Of a DNA stretch of 64,000 bases, positions 9,854 to 19,507 are shown piece by piece; position 1 is the first letter of the stretch; each line of letters starts with the position of its first letter. The notes under the pieces are model-generated. The model was not told where the DNA came from and did no database searches. It was given only the letters and a program-made list of their open reading frames with translations. The DNA comes from Verrucomicrobiota bacterium. GTDB taxonomy: Bacteria; Verrucomicrobiota; Verrucomicrobiia; Chthoniobacterales; UBA10450. The DNA is taken from NCBI GenBank assembly GCA_019244415.1, contig JAFASN010000028.1:1-64000 (forward strand). The letters are read 5' to 3'. The position numbers were made by a program, and so were the translations under genes.

Positions 9854-10618
9854 ATGAAACTACTCCCACTACTTATCCTCTCCGCCGCAGTGTACACATT
9901 GTCTGCGCGCGGAGACACATTCACCCTCGATCCCACGGCTAGCACTCTCACCGTCAGCGGCAACAACATCTACGTCGGGATGTTCGCCCCGCAGGGAGCA
10001 AATAGCCTGACGACCAGCTACTCTGGAACGATCGATGCGACCGTCACCGCCAACTCGATCACCTTCAATTCGGCTGCGCTCGCTGCCGCTGTCAGCGGAA
10101 ACTGGCAACCGGCGGCGGGCGGCGCTGCCGGCTCTGCGCCGGCTGATTACGGCATCACGTTCGCACCACCCTATACCGGTCTGGCATATGCTGCCATCCG
10201 CAATCTCGTGCTCGATCTAAGTTCAAATGCGATTCCGACAACCGCTGGCTCGTTCGACTCAACCCAAATTTCAATCGCCGCAAGTTCCGGCACGACCGAT
10301 TACACCGGGCCGCTCGGCAGTGGCAGCATCGATCTGACGAAGCTCGGCAGCGGACCGAACGGCGCCATGCCGGGAATTTTGACGATGGTCGGCGGAATCG
10401 AGACGCTGACGATTCCCATCTCTTTTTCGGAAACCCTTTCAGTTGTTGGGCCAAACGACACGACTGCGACGTTCACCGGCACCATGGTCGCCACCGAGAT
10501 GCTGCCCGTGCCGGAGCCAGGTAGCTGGGTGCTGATGCTCGGCGGCCTCGGAGCGCTGCTGCTGTTTCAGCGCACTCGCTTTCGTCGCGTTTTCGTGAAG
10601 GATTCGCTTCTTCTGTAG
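9854..10618 (+). CDS. PEP-CTERM sorting domain-containing secreted protein
   Basis: Signal peptide MKLLPLLILSAAVYTLSARG; C-terminus VPEPGSWVLMLGGLGALLLFQRTRFRR. Confidence 0.85.
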   Translation: MKLLPLLILSAAVYTLSARGDTFTLDPTASTLTVSGNNIYVGMFAPQGANSLTTSYSGTIDATVTANSITFNSAALAAAVSGNWQPAAGGAAGSAPADYGITFAPPYTGLAYAAIRNLVLDLSSNAIPTTAGSFDSTQISIAASSGTTDYTGPLGSGSIDLTKLGSGPNGAMPGILTMVGGIETLTIPISFSETLSVVGPNDTTATFTGTMVATEMLPVPEPGSWVLMLGGLGALLLFQRTRFRRVFVKDSLLL

Positions 10619-10676
10619 GCCGACCATTCCTGGTTGGCGGATTACGGTTCGGCAACGAGGAATCGTCGCCCTCCAG
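10613..10676. repeat. Intergenic inverted-repeat element, family A (64 bp, second copy)
   Basis: CTGTAGGCCGACCATTCCTGGTTGGCGGATTACGGTTCGGCAACGAGGAATCGTCGCCCTCCAG; same length and layout as 4001-4064. Confidence 0.8.
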
Positions 10677-10764
10677 ATATCTTTCTCATGTCTGGCTCGA
10701 ATGGAAATAAACTCAAAACTTTCACTCATTGCAGCGCCACGAAGTCCGTGCCGCTGCGGCGCCA

Positions 10765-10836
10765 GCTTTTCAGTTTTTCAGTTTTTTGAATTTTGCTTGG
10801 CCCCGTTTGGCCCGCCTTTCCGCGTTACTCCGGTGA
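10765..10836 (+). promoter_or_regulatory. Copy A of recurrent upstream element
   Basis: agcttttcagtttttcagttttttgaattttgcTTGGCCCCGTTTGGCCCGCCTTTCCGCGTTACTCC. Confidence 0.5.
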
Positions 10837-10912
10837 CCACGTGTCATGCCTTGCCCAAGCGCGCCGCTCCGGAACGGCGGGGCACAGTTGCCAAGACAAA
10901 CGTAAATTAAAT

Positions 10913-13102
10913 ATGAGAAGCATTGATTCTCAATCTTCGAAAAAAGAGGATTACGGCCATCGTACTCTTCCGTTCTCTGTTTCAGCTTCAGCGGTTCTTG
11001 TGGTAGTCGCGCTGCTGGCAATCGCTTCGGCCGTTCACGCGCAGACTTGGAATGGCGGCACCGGCAACTGGGGCACGGCGAGTAACTGGACGCCGAACAC
11101 CGTTCCAAACAGCAGCAGCGCCGTCGTCGAAATCGACGGCAAACCCACGGTGACTTCGGTGGTCAATGTGAATGGGGTCTTCACTGTCGGGACACTGACG
11201 GTCGATAGCGGCGACACATTGAACCTGGGACCGTCGCCCGGTGGGAATCTGACGATCGACACAAAACTAAACAACGCTGGCAGCATCCTGCTGAATACAC
11301 CCAACAATCAGACGTTAACTATTAACAACAGCAACATGGCCAACAGTGGCTCGATTACTATCGCGGACGCGCCGCCCACATCGAACGTTGGCAATGCTCT
11401 TATTGCGAATGGGAACGTGACGCTAAGCGGAGGAGGTACGATCTCGTTAGCCGGAACTGTTAACGATCCTTATTACAGCAGACTCGATTTTCGTAATGCA
11501 CCCGCAATTGAGGTAGCCACGTTCATCAACCAAAACAACACCATACAAGGTTCAGGTGTGATTGCTGTAAACTCCGTCTTCACGAATGACGCCGCTGGTG
11601 TCGTAAATGCGAACAAGAGCGGCTACCAGCTAATCATCTACCCGACCGGCAGCAACAGTCTTGTCAACATGGGGACGATGGAAGCTTCGAACGGGGGTAG
11701 CTTGGTAATCCGAGGAGATACCCAGCAGAACGTGAATAATGCAGGTGGCACGTTCCAGGCACTGAACGCTTCGCAGGTGATCTTGGATAATACAGTAGTG
11801 ACTGGAGGCACGTTGCAAACCAGCGGCACGGGAACTATTCGGCTTCAGGTCACAGCTCTCGATAACGTAACCAACACCGGAAGCGTGGTTGTGGAACTTG
11901 GTGCGCCGAACCTCTCGGGCGAAGGATCGACGCTGTATGATACAATCACAAACAGCGGCTCAATTTCGATCGGCTCGACTGGCCGGTTGTATTCGCAAGG
12001 TGCGACGCTGGATGGCAGCGGGACCGTGTCGCTCACGGACAACGCGGCATTATTGCAAGGCACGCTGACGAACCTCAACAACACCATTCAAGGTTTCGGC
12101 ACGATCAATCAGGCGACACTAACCAATGGCTCGGCGGGCGTGATTGACGCAAACAGTTCGGGGAACACGCTAATAATTGCGCCAAGCTCCAGCAGCACCG
12201 GTTTCACCAACAACGGCCTGACCCGCGCTTCGAATGGCGGCATCCTTTCGATCACGAACAGCGGGCCGACGACGAACAACGGCACCTTTCTCGCCACCGG
12301 CGGCGGGACGATCAACATAGCATCCGGCGCGCTCACGAATTACTCGAGTACAACGCAGACGTTGACCGGCGGCACGTATAACGTGGAGGCCAATTCGACC
12401 TTGTCGCTCGGCGGGGGCAGCATCGTTACCAACGACGCGAACGTGTCGCTCAGCGGCGCGAACAGCACCTTTAACGAGATCAACGCGCTGGCCAACAACC
12501 AGGGCAGCTTCGCCATTTCCAATGGCCGAAACTTCACGACTGCTGGCGCGCTCTCGAACTCAGGCACAGTAGCGATCGGCTCGGGGACAACGCTCACAGT
12601 CAGCGGCGGCAATACCTTCACGCAATCAAGCACAGGCACACTCACCGGCGCAGGCACGTTGAGCGCGGCGAACAGCACAATCGATGGCACCGTTGCGCCC
12701 GGTGACAACGGGCCCGGCACACTCCACGTCACTGGCAACTTCAGCCTCCTCTCGAGCGCGCATCTCTCTTTCGAACTGGGCACGCCGGTGGTCGGGCCTA
12801 ACGATCAGATTGATGTCACCGGTAATCTCACGCTCGCCGGCACGCTCGATGTCAAGGCCCTTGCCGGCTTTGGGCCCGGTACTTACGACCTCATTAACTA
12901 CACCGGCACATTGAACAACAACGGCCTGAGCATCGGGATGTTCCCCGCCGGCTACACGGGCACGATCATCACCACCGTTCCCGGCCAGGTGGACCTGCTC
13001 GTCACGCCAGCAGTCGTTCCTGAGCAAGGGACGTGGGCGCTGATGTTGGGCGGCATCGGCGTGCTCGCCGCCTTCCACCGCAGGCGTACTCGCAAGATTT
13101 AG
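10913..13102 (+). CDS. PEP-CTERM autotransporter-repeat-like secreted protein
   Basis: Signal peptide region, WNGGTGNWGTASNWTPNTVP N-terminal motif, Gly/Asn/Thr-rich beta repeats, C-terminus VPEQGTWALMLGGIGVLAAFHRRRTRKI. Confidence 0.8.
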   Translation: MRSIDSQSSKKEDYGHRTLPFSVSASAVLVVVALLAIASAVHAQTWNGGTGNWGTASNWTPNTVPNSSSAVVEIDGKPTVTSVVNVNGVFTVGTLTVDSGDTLNLGPSPGGNLTIDTKLNNAGSILLNTPNNQTLTINNSNMANSGSITIADAPPTSNVGNALIANGNVTLSGGGTISLAGTVNDPYYSRLDFRNAPAIEVATFINQNNTIQGSGVIAVNSVFTNDAAGVVNANKSGYQLIIYPTGSNSLVNMGTMEASNGGSLVIRGDTQQNVNNAGGTFQALNASQVILDNTVVTGGTLQTSGTGTIRLQVTALDNVTNTGSVVVELGAPNLSGEGSTLYDTITNSGSISIGSTGRLYSQGATLDGSGTVSLTDNAALLQGTLTNLNNTIQGFGTINQATLTNGSAGVIDANSSGNTLIIAPSSSSTGFTNNGLTRASNGGILSITNSGPTTNNGTFLATGGGTINIASGALTNYSSTTQTLTGGTYNVEANSTLSLGGGSIVTNDANVSLSGANSTFNEINALANNQGSFAISNGRNFTTAGALSNSGTVAIGSGTTLTVSGGNTFTQSSTGTLTGAGTLSAANSTIDGTVAPGDNGPGTLHVTGNFSLLSSAHLSFELGTPVVGPNDQIDVTGNLTLAGTLDVKALAGFGPGTYDLINYTGTLNNNGLSIGMFPAGYTGTIITTVPGQVDLLVTPAVVPEQGTWALMLGGIGVLAAFHRRRTRKI

Positions 13103-13278
13103 ACAGCAATCATCCGGGGTTCTGGCTCTAGGACAGTTGGTGTTAACCGGCTCCCGCGCCGGTTCGGGCATGGTACTAAGCACGGTAAATACCGTTGGAC
13201 GCACAAAGGCCTGATATACTCCCAAAGTAGTATTCGCGGCGCCGTTACACGACACGATCACGGCTAAATCGGTCAACG

Positions 13279-13677
13279 ATCAGGTTTGATGATCGACGCA
13301 TCATGTTTGATCCCTCGACCATCATGTTTGATCCCTCGACCATCATGTTTGATCCCTCGACCATCATGTTTGATCCCTCGAGTATCATGTTTGATCCCTC
13401 GAGTATCATGTTTGATCCCTCGAGCATCATGTTTGATCCCTCGGGCATCATGTTTGATCCCTGGAGCATCATGTTTGATCCCTCGAGCATCATGTTTGAT
13501 CCTCCGAGCATCATGTTGGATCCTCCGAGCATCATGTTGGATCCTCCGAGCATCATGTTGGATCCTCCGAGCATCATGTTGGATCCTCCGAGTATCATGT
13601 TGAATCGCTGGAGTATCATGTTGGATCCCTCGAGCATCAGGTTGAATCCGCCTTTCATCAGCTTGGATGAGCCTAGG
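13279..13677. repeat. 21-bp tandem repeat (minisatellite), about 19 units
   Basis: Unit ATCATGTTTGATCCCTCGAGC drifting to ATCATGTTGGATCCTCCGAGC; every unit exactly 21 bp, degenerate at both ends. Confidence 0.95.
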
Positions 13678-13849
13678 CGTGAATCAGAATGCCAGTCGTC
13701 TTACGCGCAGAGAACGGTAGCGAATTACGGCTCTCTTGATTCAACAGCAATCAGTTTACCGGGAATTTCAACGCTTGCGCGACGAAGTCCTGTGACTTTA
13801 AACCCGAATGGCACCCCCTTCAGTCACCCTGAGCGGCGTAACAAGCGAT

Positions 13850-14103
13850 CCATCAGCGGGGCCATGGGCGTGCTCATGGGCGCCGGGACCGGTCGTACTT
13901 CGGTAAGCTCGGCCGACATCTCGTTTGTCAAAGCGCACTCGGGCATCGCTGCCCAGCCGCGTAATATCGGGAGCATCCGCGCCGATGTGACCGCCGATGG
14001 GGTAGTCAACAGCGCCGACATTTCCCTAACCAAAAGCAAGAGCGGAACGGCAATTACCGGCGGGACAAAGACGCTTCACAGATCCCCTGAATCAATCGGG
14101 TAA
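13850..14103 (+). pseudogene. Orphan dockerin-like C-terminal module, apparent remnant
   Basis: AMGVLMGAGTGRTSVSSADISFVKAHSGIAAQPRNIGSIRADVTADGVVNSADISLTKSKSG matches C-termini of the two downstream genes but lacks the preceding domain. Confidence 0.6.
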
Positions 14104-14120
14104 ATTCGCCTGATTCGCGG

Positions 14121-14185
14121 GGCAAAAAAAACGAAAAAACTTTGGCCCGGTTTTCATGCCGTTCTCGCGTTAGCCGTACAAACAC
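14121..14185 (+). promoter_or_regulatory. Copy E of recurrent upstream element
   Basis: ggcaaaaaaaacgaaaaaacTTTGGCCCGGTTTTCATGCCGTTCTCGCGTTAGCCGTAC. Confidence 0.5.
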
Positions 14186-14215
14186 CCGAATTCCGTACCG
14201 GAGGCAAAAGAAACC

Positions 14216-16654
14216 ATGAAGACAATGCAGCAGTTACCCAAACCGCCATTCCACTCGACAGAACGGACGGTTATCCCGCTTGAGCCGATGCCGATCGCCA
14301 GATCGACGAAAGCCGCTCGACGGAAGCGACTACTTCTTGCGTTAGGCGTTAGTCTGCTGCTCGCAGGAACTTTGCAGGCTCAAAGTTATACCTATGTCGG
14401 CCCAAACGGAGGAAACTGGAGCAACGCCGCGTATTGGAGTCCGGCCGGAATCCCAAACAGCACTACCGCGGATGTGACGATTCAGCAGCAGGGTCAGGGT
14501 ATCCTCCTTCCGGCCCTAAGCTCGATATTACCGTCCAGCTCCACAACCTAACGCTGACAAACCAGGCCGTCATCACCGCATCGGCAACCCAGCCATACAA
14601 TAATCTCACAGTACTCGGCGAGACGACGGATGATTATACGCATGTCGGAGGCGTGATAAGCAATTCGGGAGGAGTCTTTTCTCTCGGCTTTTTCGTGAAT
14701 GATCCAGACTGCCCCTGCTGGCTCGACCTTCCCATGGCGGTGAGTAATGGAGGAGTCACTCAGTGGAGCGGCGCTGATTTGTACCGCATAAGCAATTATC
14801 TTTACATGTCGGGTCCGAACTCCCGGCTCCAGCGGCAGGAGGACGGGTTCAACGCCTTAACGCACCTGTCGGAAACCCTCGGCACGCTTGTGTTCGTCAA
14901 CGGCTACAACTTCACGACGGTGAATGACATTCCACCAGGCGGCGGAGCGGGCAGTGACGGAAGCTTTGGAGTCAACGGCTATAGCGGCCTTCTTCAGATA
15001 GGACAAGCAAGCGACACGAACCCGACGACCTTCACAGTCGTTGGTAATCTCACCAACTTCGACGCAAGCACGAAGACCCTAAACGGCAATTACATAATCG
15101 ATGGGAGAGGTAGGACGGCGACGCTGCGTTTCAGCAATGCGAACGTTCAGGTGCTGAACAACGCCAATCTGGCTCTTTACGGCGACTGGCACATCACTGA
15201 TCTCAATGGCAACGATGCGATGGGGACGCTTGCGACGGTGCAAAATGGCTCGCAGTTCTCCTCGCCCAATGGTCAGACAATCACGCCGAATGGCGGCACG
15301 TTTCTCAACGATAGTTCGAGCCACATCATTCTGAACGACGCCCACGTCACGATCAACGGCAACTACCATCTCACCAACAACGGCCAGCTAACGGTCTCGC
15401 ATCCGAGCAGCGGCAGCACCACTTCCAATTTATATCTCGGCGGTGCGTTAACCGCAGACCACGGAGCGAAGATGGACATGGGCGGCCAGCCAGGCGTGAA
15501 CACCGATTACACCGGCACCGTTCTTACGGTTCAAAACGGTATCGTTTACAGCAATAGTGCCGCACTCACCGGTGTCGGGACCCGTCTACGCGCAACTCTC
15601 TTTTATCAGTGGTTCAGTACTTCAGCCCGGCGAAACGGGCGCCGCGCCCACAACGCAGAGTGTTGCGAAGGCGAAGAGCACGCCTCGCAAATCCGCGGCG
15701 GGCGTGGCGGCTGCGACTACCACTAACTCCGCCGGCGAGCTCATTGTTCAAGGCGCGCTCTCGCTCGATAACACCGCAACGACGCGAATCTTCATCGGCG
15801 GCACCACGGCCGGCAGCGGCTTTTCGCAGATTGCGCAACATGGGACATCGAGTGTCGCGCTAAACGGCACGCTTGACGTCTCCTTCACTAACGGCTTCCA
15901 GAATACCATCCGAAACTCCGACACCTTCAACATCCTCACGTCCAATAACACGGTTACCGGCGCGTTCTCGAACGTCGCGAGCGGTAATCGCGTGACGACA
16001 TCCGACGGGATTGGGAGTTTCCTCGTTACGTACGCCGGCCAGAAGACGGTCATACTGAGCGATTTTCTACCGTCCGTTAGCGTCTCCAGCGTCGTCTCCC
16101 GTCAAAGCCCGAAGAACGTGAACCTGGACATCCCGCTCAATCTCACGGGCAACTACACAATTGAATGCCGCAGGGGCGGCCCAGCGCCCGGCGGAACTTA
16201 CCAGGTGGTGTTTACCTTTGCTTACCCGCTCACGAACGCGCCCGCCACCAGCGCAACCGGCACATACACCAGTACCGCCAGCAGCTTCGGCGCTGATCAG
16301 ACGACTTGGGTGGTAAATCTAGCGGGCGTGACAAATGAGCAGGTGCTCGGCATCACGCTCAGCAACGTAAACGATACGCAGAACGAGCACAGCGATTCCA
16401 TCGCGGTGCAAATGGGAATTCTCATCGGCGATGCCACCGGTGGGCGGGACGCCAACGGCAACCCTGTAGTCAGTTCAGCCGATGTCTCCTTTGTCAAGGC
16501 GCACTCGGGCAAAGCCGCAACACCGGGCGATCTCGGCACCATCCGCGCCGATGTCACCGCCGACGGGGTGGTCAACAGCGCCGACGTTTCGCTGACGAAG
16601 AGCAAGAGCGGAACCGGAATCACCAGCGGGACGGGCGCGCCGGTGCATCGGTAA
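14216..16654 (+). pseudogene. Autotransporter-like/dockerin secreted protein interrupted by two compensating frameshifts
   Basis: ORFs 14216-14551, 14434-15726 and 15557-16654 together read as one protein; first and third share a frame; C-terminal dockerin-like module. Confidence 0.65.
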
Positions 16655-16789
16655 AGAACTCGCGGCGGAGCAATTAGCAGTTTTGTTTAACGCCCCGAGG
16701 TCGCTAGAGAGCCCCAGTTCGCGGAATCCCTTCTCCGAACTTTGTCACTCTTACCTTCCCACTGTCAGCGTTTCAGGATTTCAGCCTTT

Positions 16790-16870
16790 CAGTTGTTGAG
16801 CCTTTCAGCGTTTCAGTTTTTCACTTTTTTAAAAAATGTTGGCCCCGTTTGGCCGCACATCTCGCGTCCG
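16790..16870 (+). promoter_or_regulatory. Copy B of recurrent upstream element
   Basis: cctttcagcgtttcagtttttcacttttttaaaaaatgTTGGCCCCGTTTGGCCGCACATCTCGCGTCC. Confidence 0.5.
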
Positions 16871-16916
16871 CTTTATGAAGCATCAATCCCTGTACCGGAG
16901 ACAAAAAGACCAAACC

Positions 16917-18875
16917 ATGAAAACGATCCAGCTACTATTCGCTCGCAAATCATCTCTATTTCGGACCGCCCTCGCTCTTCCCGTGGCATTGGTACTCGCC
17001 TGCGCTGCTCACGGCGCGACCATCACCGTGCAAAGTACCGCTGATTCCGGCGGCACATGTCCCGGCTCGAATTGCACGCTGCGACAGGCGATGGCGGTGG
17101 CAAACAGCGGCGATACCATCAACTTTAGCTTCTCGCCTTCCGATCCGGGTTGCAGGGGTGGCGGGCTCGTCTGCACCATCACGCTCACCACTGGCGAGAT
17201 TTCGCTCGATAATAAGAGCCTCACCATCCAAGGACCCGCGGCGAGCGCAGTGACCGTCAGTGGCGATAACAACTCGCGCATTTTCCACGTGGGCGAAAAC
17301 TCGGGCGGTCCAGGGTCGACTTTCACAGTTTCGAACCTGACGCTCACGCACGGCAACTCAGCGACCGCCAGCGATAATCATGAGGGAGGCGCAATTAAAC
17401 AAACTGCCTATTACAACGTCATCCTCAATAATTGCGTGTTGACGAATAACAGCGCGGCGGGCCCGGGCGGCGCAATCGCCAATATTTTCTCGGGGACGCA
17501 GATCAACAATTGCGTGATCTCGAATAACCAGGGCAGCAGCGGCGGCGGAATCTATGCCAACAGCGGCCTCACAATTACCAACAGCACCATCTCCGGCAAT
17601 CAAACAACGGATCCTACTTACGGGGACGGCGGCGGTATCTTATCTGAATCGACAGCGACCATCAGCAATAGTACTATCTCGGGGAATACTTGCGGCGCCG
17701 GCGGACCCGGCGGGATCGACGCGAACAATGGCAGTTCGATCCTGACACTTACCAATTCGACTGTCTCCGGCAACCAAAGCAACAAGGGCACCGGTGGAAT
17801 CAATGTGGGAGGTAGCGGCGCGCTGATCAGCGGCTGCACCATTGCAAACAACACCGGCACCAAAACGGCGTTGAGCGGAGGCGGCAATTCTCCTGGAGGT
17901 GTCTACACCGGGAATACCACCAACTTCCCAACCATCCAGAACACCATCATCGCCAAGAATAGCACCGTCAGCGACCCTGGTAGCTACTCGGATGTCTCCG
18001 GCACGTTCATATCCAACGGTTACAACTTCATCGGCGACGCGGACGGCTCGACCAGCTTCAACCAGAGTACCGACCAGACCGGAACGACATCGAGTCCGAA
18101 GGATCCGCTGCTCGGCGCGTTGCAAGACAATGGCGGCACAACGACTTTGCGGGACGGTACTCACCTATTTACCATGGCACTCTCTTCCACCAGTGCGTGC
18201 GTGGACAAGGGGAATAGCTTCGGCCTGACGACCGATGAGCGCGGCTACAAGCGGCCGGTCGTGGTGACTTCGGGAACCCATCCCGGCGACGGCGCGGACA
18301 TCGGCGCGTATGAGCTGCAAATCCCGGTCACCGTCAGCTCGGTTGTCTCACGCAAAAACCCGAATGGGGTGAGCCTCGATATCCCGCTCTCGTTGACCAG
18401 CACGGTGATTGAATGCCGCAGGGGCGGCGGTACTCAGGCTTACGAAGTGGTGTTTACCTTCGCCAACGCGCTCACAGATGTGCCCGGCGTTACCGTGCAG
18501 GGAACCTATAGCAGCTCCGTCCCTAGCTCTCCCAATCCGAGTACTCTCGTCGTGGACCTCACCGGCGTAGCAAACGAGCAGGATCTCACCATTACGCTCA
18601 CGAACGTGACGGATAGCGCGGGTGAAGAGAGCGATTCCATCAGCGTGACCATGGGCGTGCTCATCGGCGCTGCGATCGGTCGCTCGCCGGTCAGCTCGGC
18701 CGACATCTCGTTTGTCAAAGCGCACTCGGGCATGGCTGCTCAGCCGGGAAACATCGGGAGCATCCGTGCCGACGTCACCGCCGACGGGGTGGTCAACAGC
18801 GCCGACATTTCGCTGACGAAGAGCCAGAGCGGAGCCGGAATTACCACCGGGACAGGGGCGCCGGTGCGTCGGTAA
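16917..18875 (+). CDS. Right-handed beta-helix (CSLREA-like) secreted protein with dockerin-like C-terminus
   Basis: TVQSTADSGGTCPGSNCTLRQAMAVANSGDTINF; NSTISGN-type repeats; RADVTADGVVNSADISLTKSQSG C-terminus. Confidence 0.8.
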   Translation: MKTIQLLFARKSSLFRTALALPVALVLACAAHGATITVQSTADSGGTCPGSNCTLRQAMAVANSGDTINFSFSPSDPGCRGGGLVCTITLTTGEISLDNKSLTIQGPAASAVTVSGDNNSRIFHVGENSGGPGSTFTVSNLTLTHGNSATASDNHEGGAIKQTAYYNVILNNCVLTNNSAAGPGGAIANIFSGTQINNCVISNNQGSSGGGIYANSGLTITNSTISGNQTTDPTYGDGGGILSESTATISNSTISGNTCGAGGPGGIDANNGSSILTLTNSTVSGNQSNKGTGGINVGGSGALISGCTIANNTGTKTALSGGGNSPGGVYTGNTTNFPTIQNTIIAKNSTVSDPGSYSDVSGTFISNGYNFIGDADGSTSFNQSTDQTGTTSSPKDPLLGALQDNGGTTTLRDGTHLFTMALSSTSACVDKGNSFGLTTDERGYKRPVVVTSGTHPGDGADIGAYELQIPVTVSSVVSRKNPNGVSLDIPLSLTSTVIECRRGGGTQAYEVVFTFANALTDVPGVTVQGTYSSSVPSSPNPSTLVVDLTGVANEQDLTITLTNVTDSAGEESDSISVTMGVLIGAAIGRSPVSSADISFVKAHSGMAAQPGNIGSIRADVTADGVVNSADISLTKSQSGAGITTGTGAPVRR

Positions 18876-19440
18876 AGAACTCTCGGTCCAGCAACAAGAA
18901 ATTGTATTTACCGCACACGGCCTCCCGCTGCTGCAGAAGCCGAGGTCGCGGAGTTCGCGATACACCTTAGCGAGCGTGAAAAATTCCTACATCTTCCGTC
19001 ACATGGGCAACGGCGTTGCGTTGGGGAAAAAATTAAAGAAATTCGATGCGCCCGTACGGCGGCGGTTTCGGGAACGAACTCCCAGGTATCGTCCATGAAG
19101 CCGGCGTGATTTTGTCCTCCGAAGAGGATGATGTGGCCTAACGAATCCCGCTCACCGTGCAGCGCGTTCGCTTTCGCCACACTTAGGAAAGAGTTAGATC
19201 AGGAACCCAGGAAAAGAGGTCTGAATTCCTCGCTTTCTGGCTACGGAATTTCTTCCTGCGTTCGTCATTGTTTGCAGCGCTGGCGCATCGGACCGACGCG
19301 AAGAGCGGAATGGGTGCGCCGTGGTCGCCTTCCAGCGTAGCGGGGGCCGTCGCCGTACTCAGGCAAAACAGTTGAATTAGGAAGGCAGGAATGAAGGTCT
19401 GCACTGGCTGCATTCAGCATTTCCGCGTTCCGCTTTTCAG

Positions 19441-19500
19441 CTTTTTGAAATTTCGTCTGGCCCCGTTTACCGGCCGTTTGCGCGTTTGTACTTAGAGGTG
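19441..19500 (+). promoter_or_regulatory. Copy C of recurrent upstream element
   Basis: ctttttgaaatttcgtcTGGCCCCGTTTACCGGCCGTTTGCGCGTTTGTACTTAGAGGTG. Confidence 0.55.
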
Positions 19501-19507
19501 AAATGTC

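Noticed and set aside
13245-13658. Reverse-strand 137-aa ORF of GSNMMLG heptads as a gene
   Set aside because: Open only because the 21-bp unit has no stop in that frame; no RBS or flanking domain
13279-13677. 21-bp repeat array as a CRISPR
   Set aside because: Units are directly adjacent with no spacers and no cas genes nearby; it is a minisatellite
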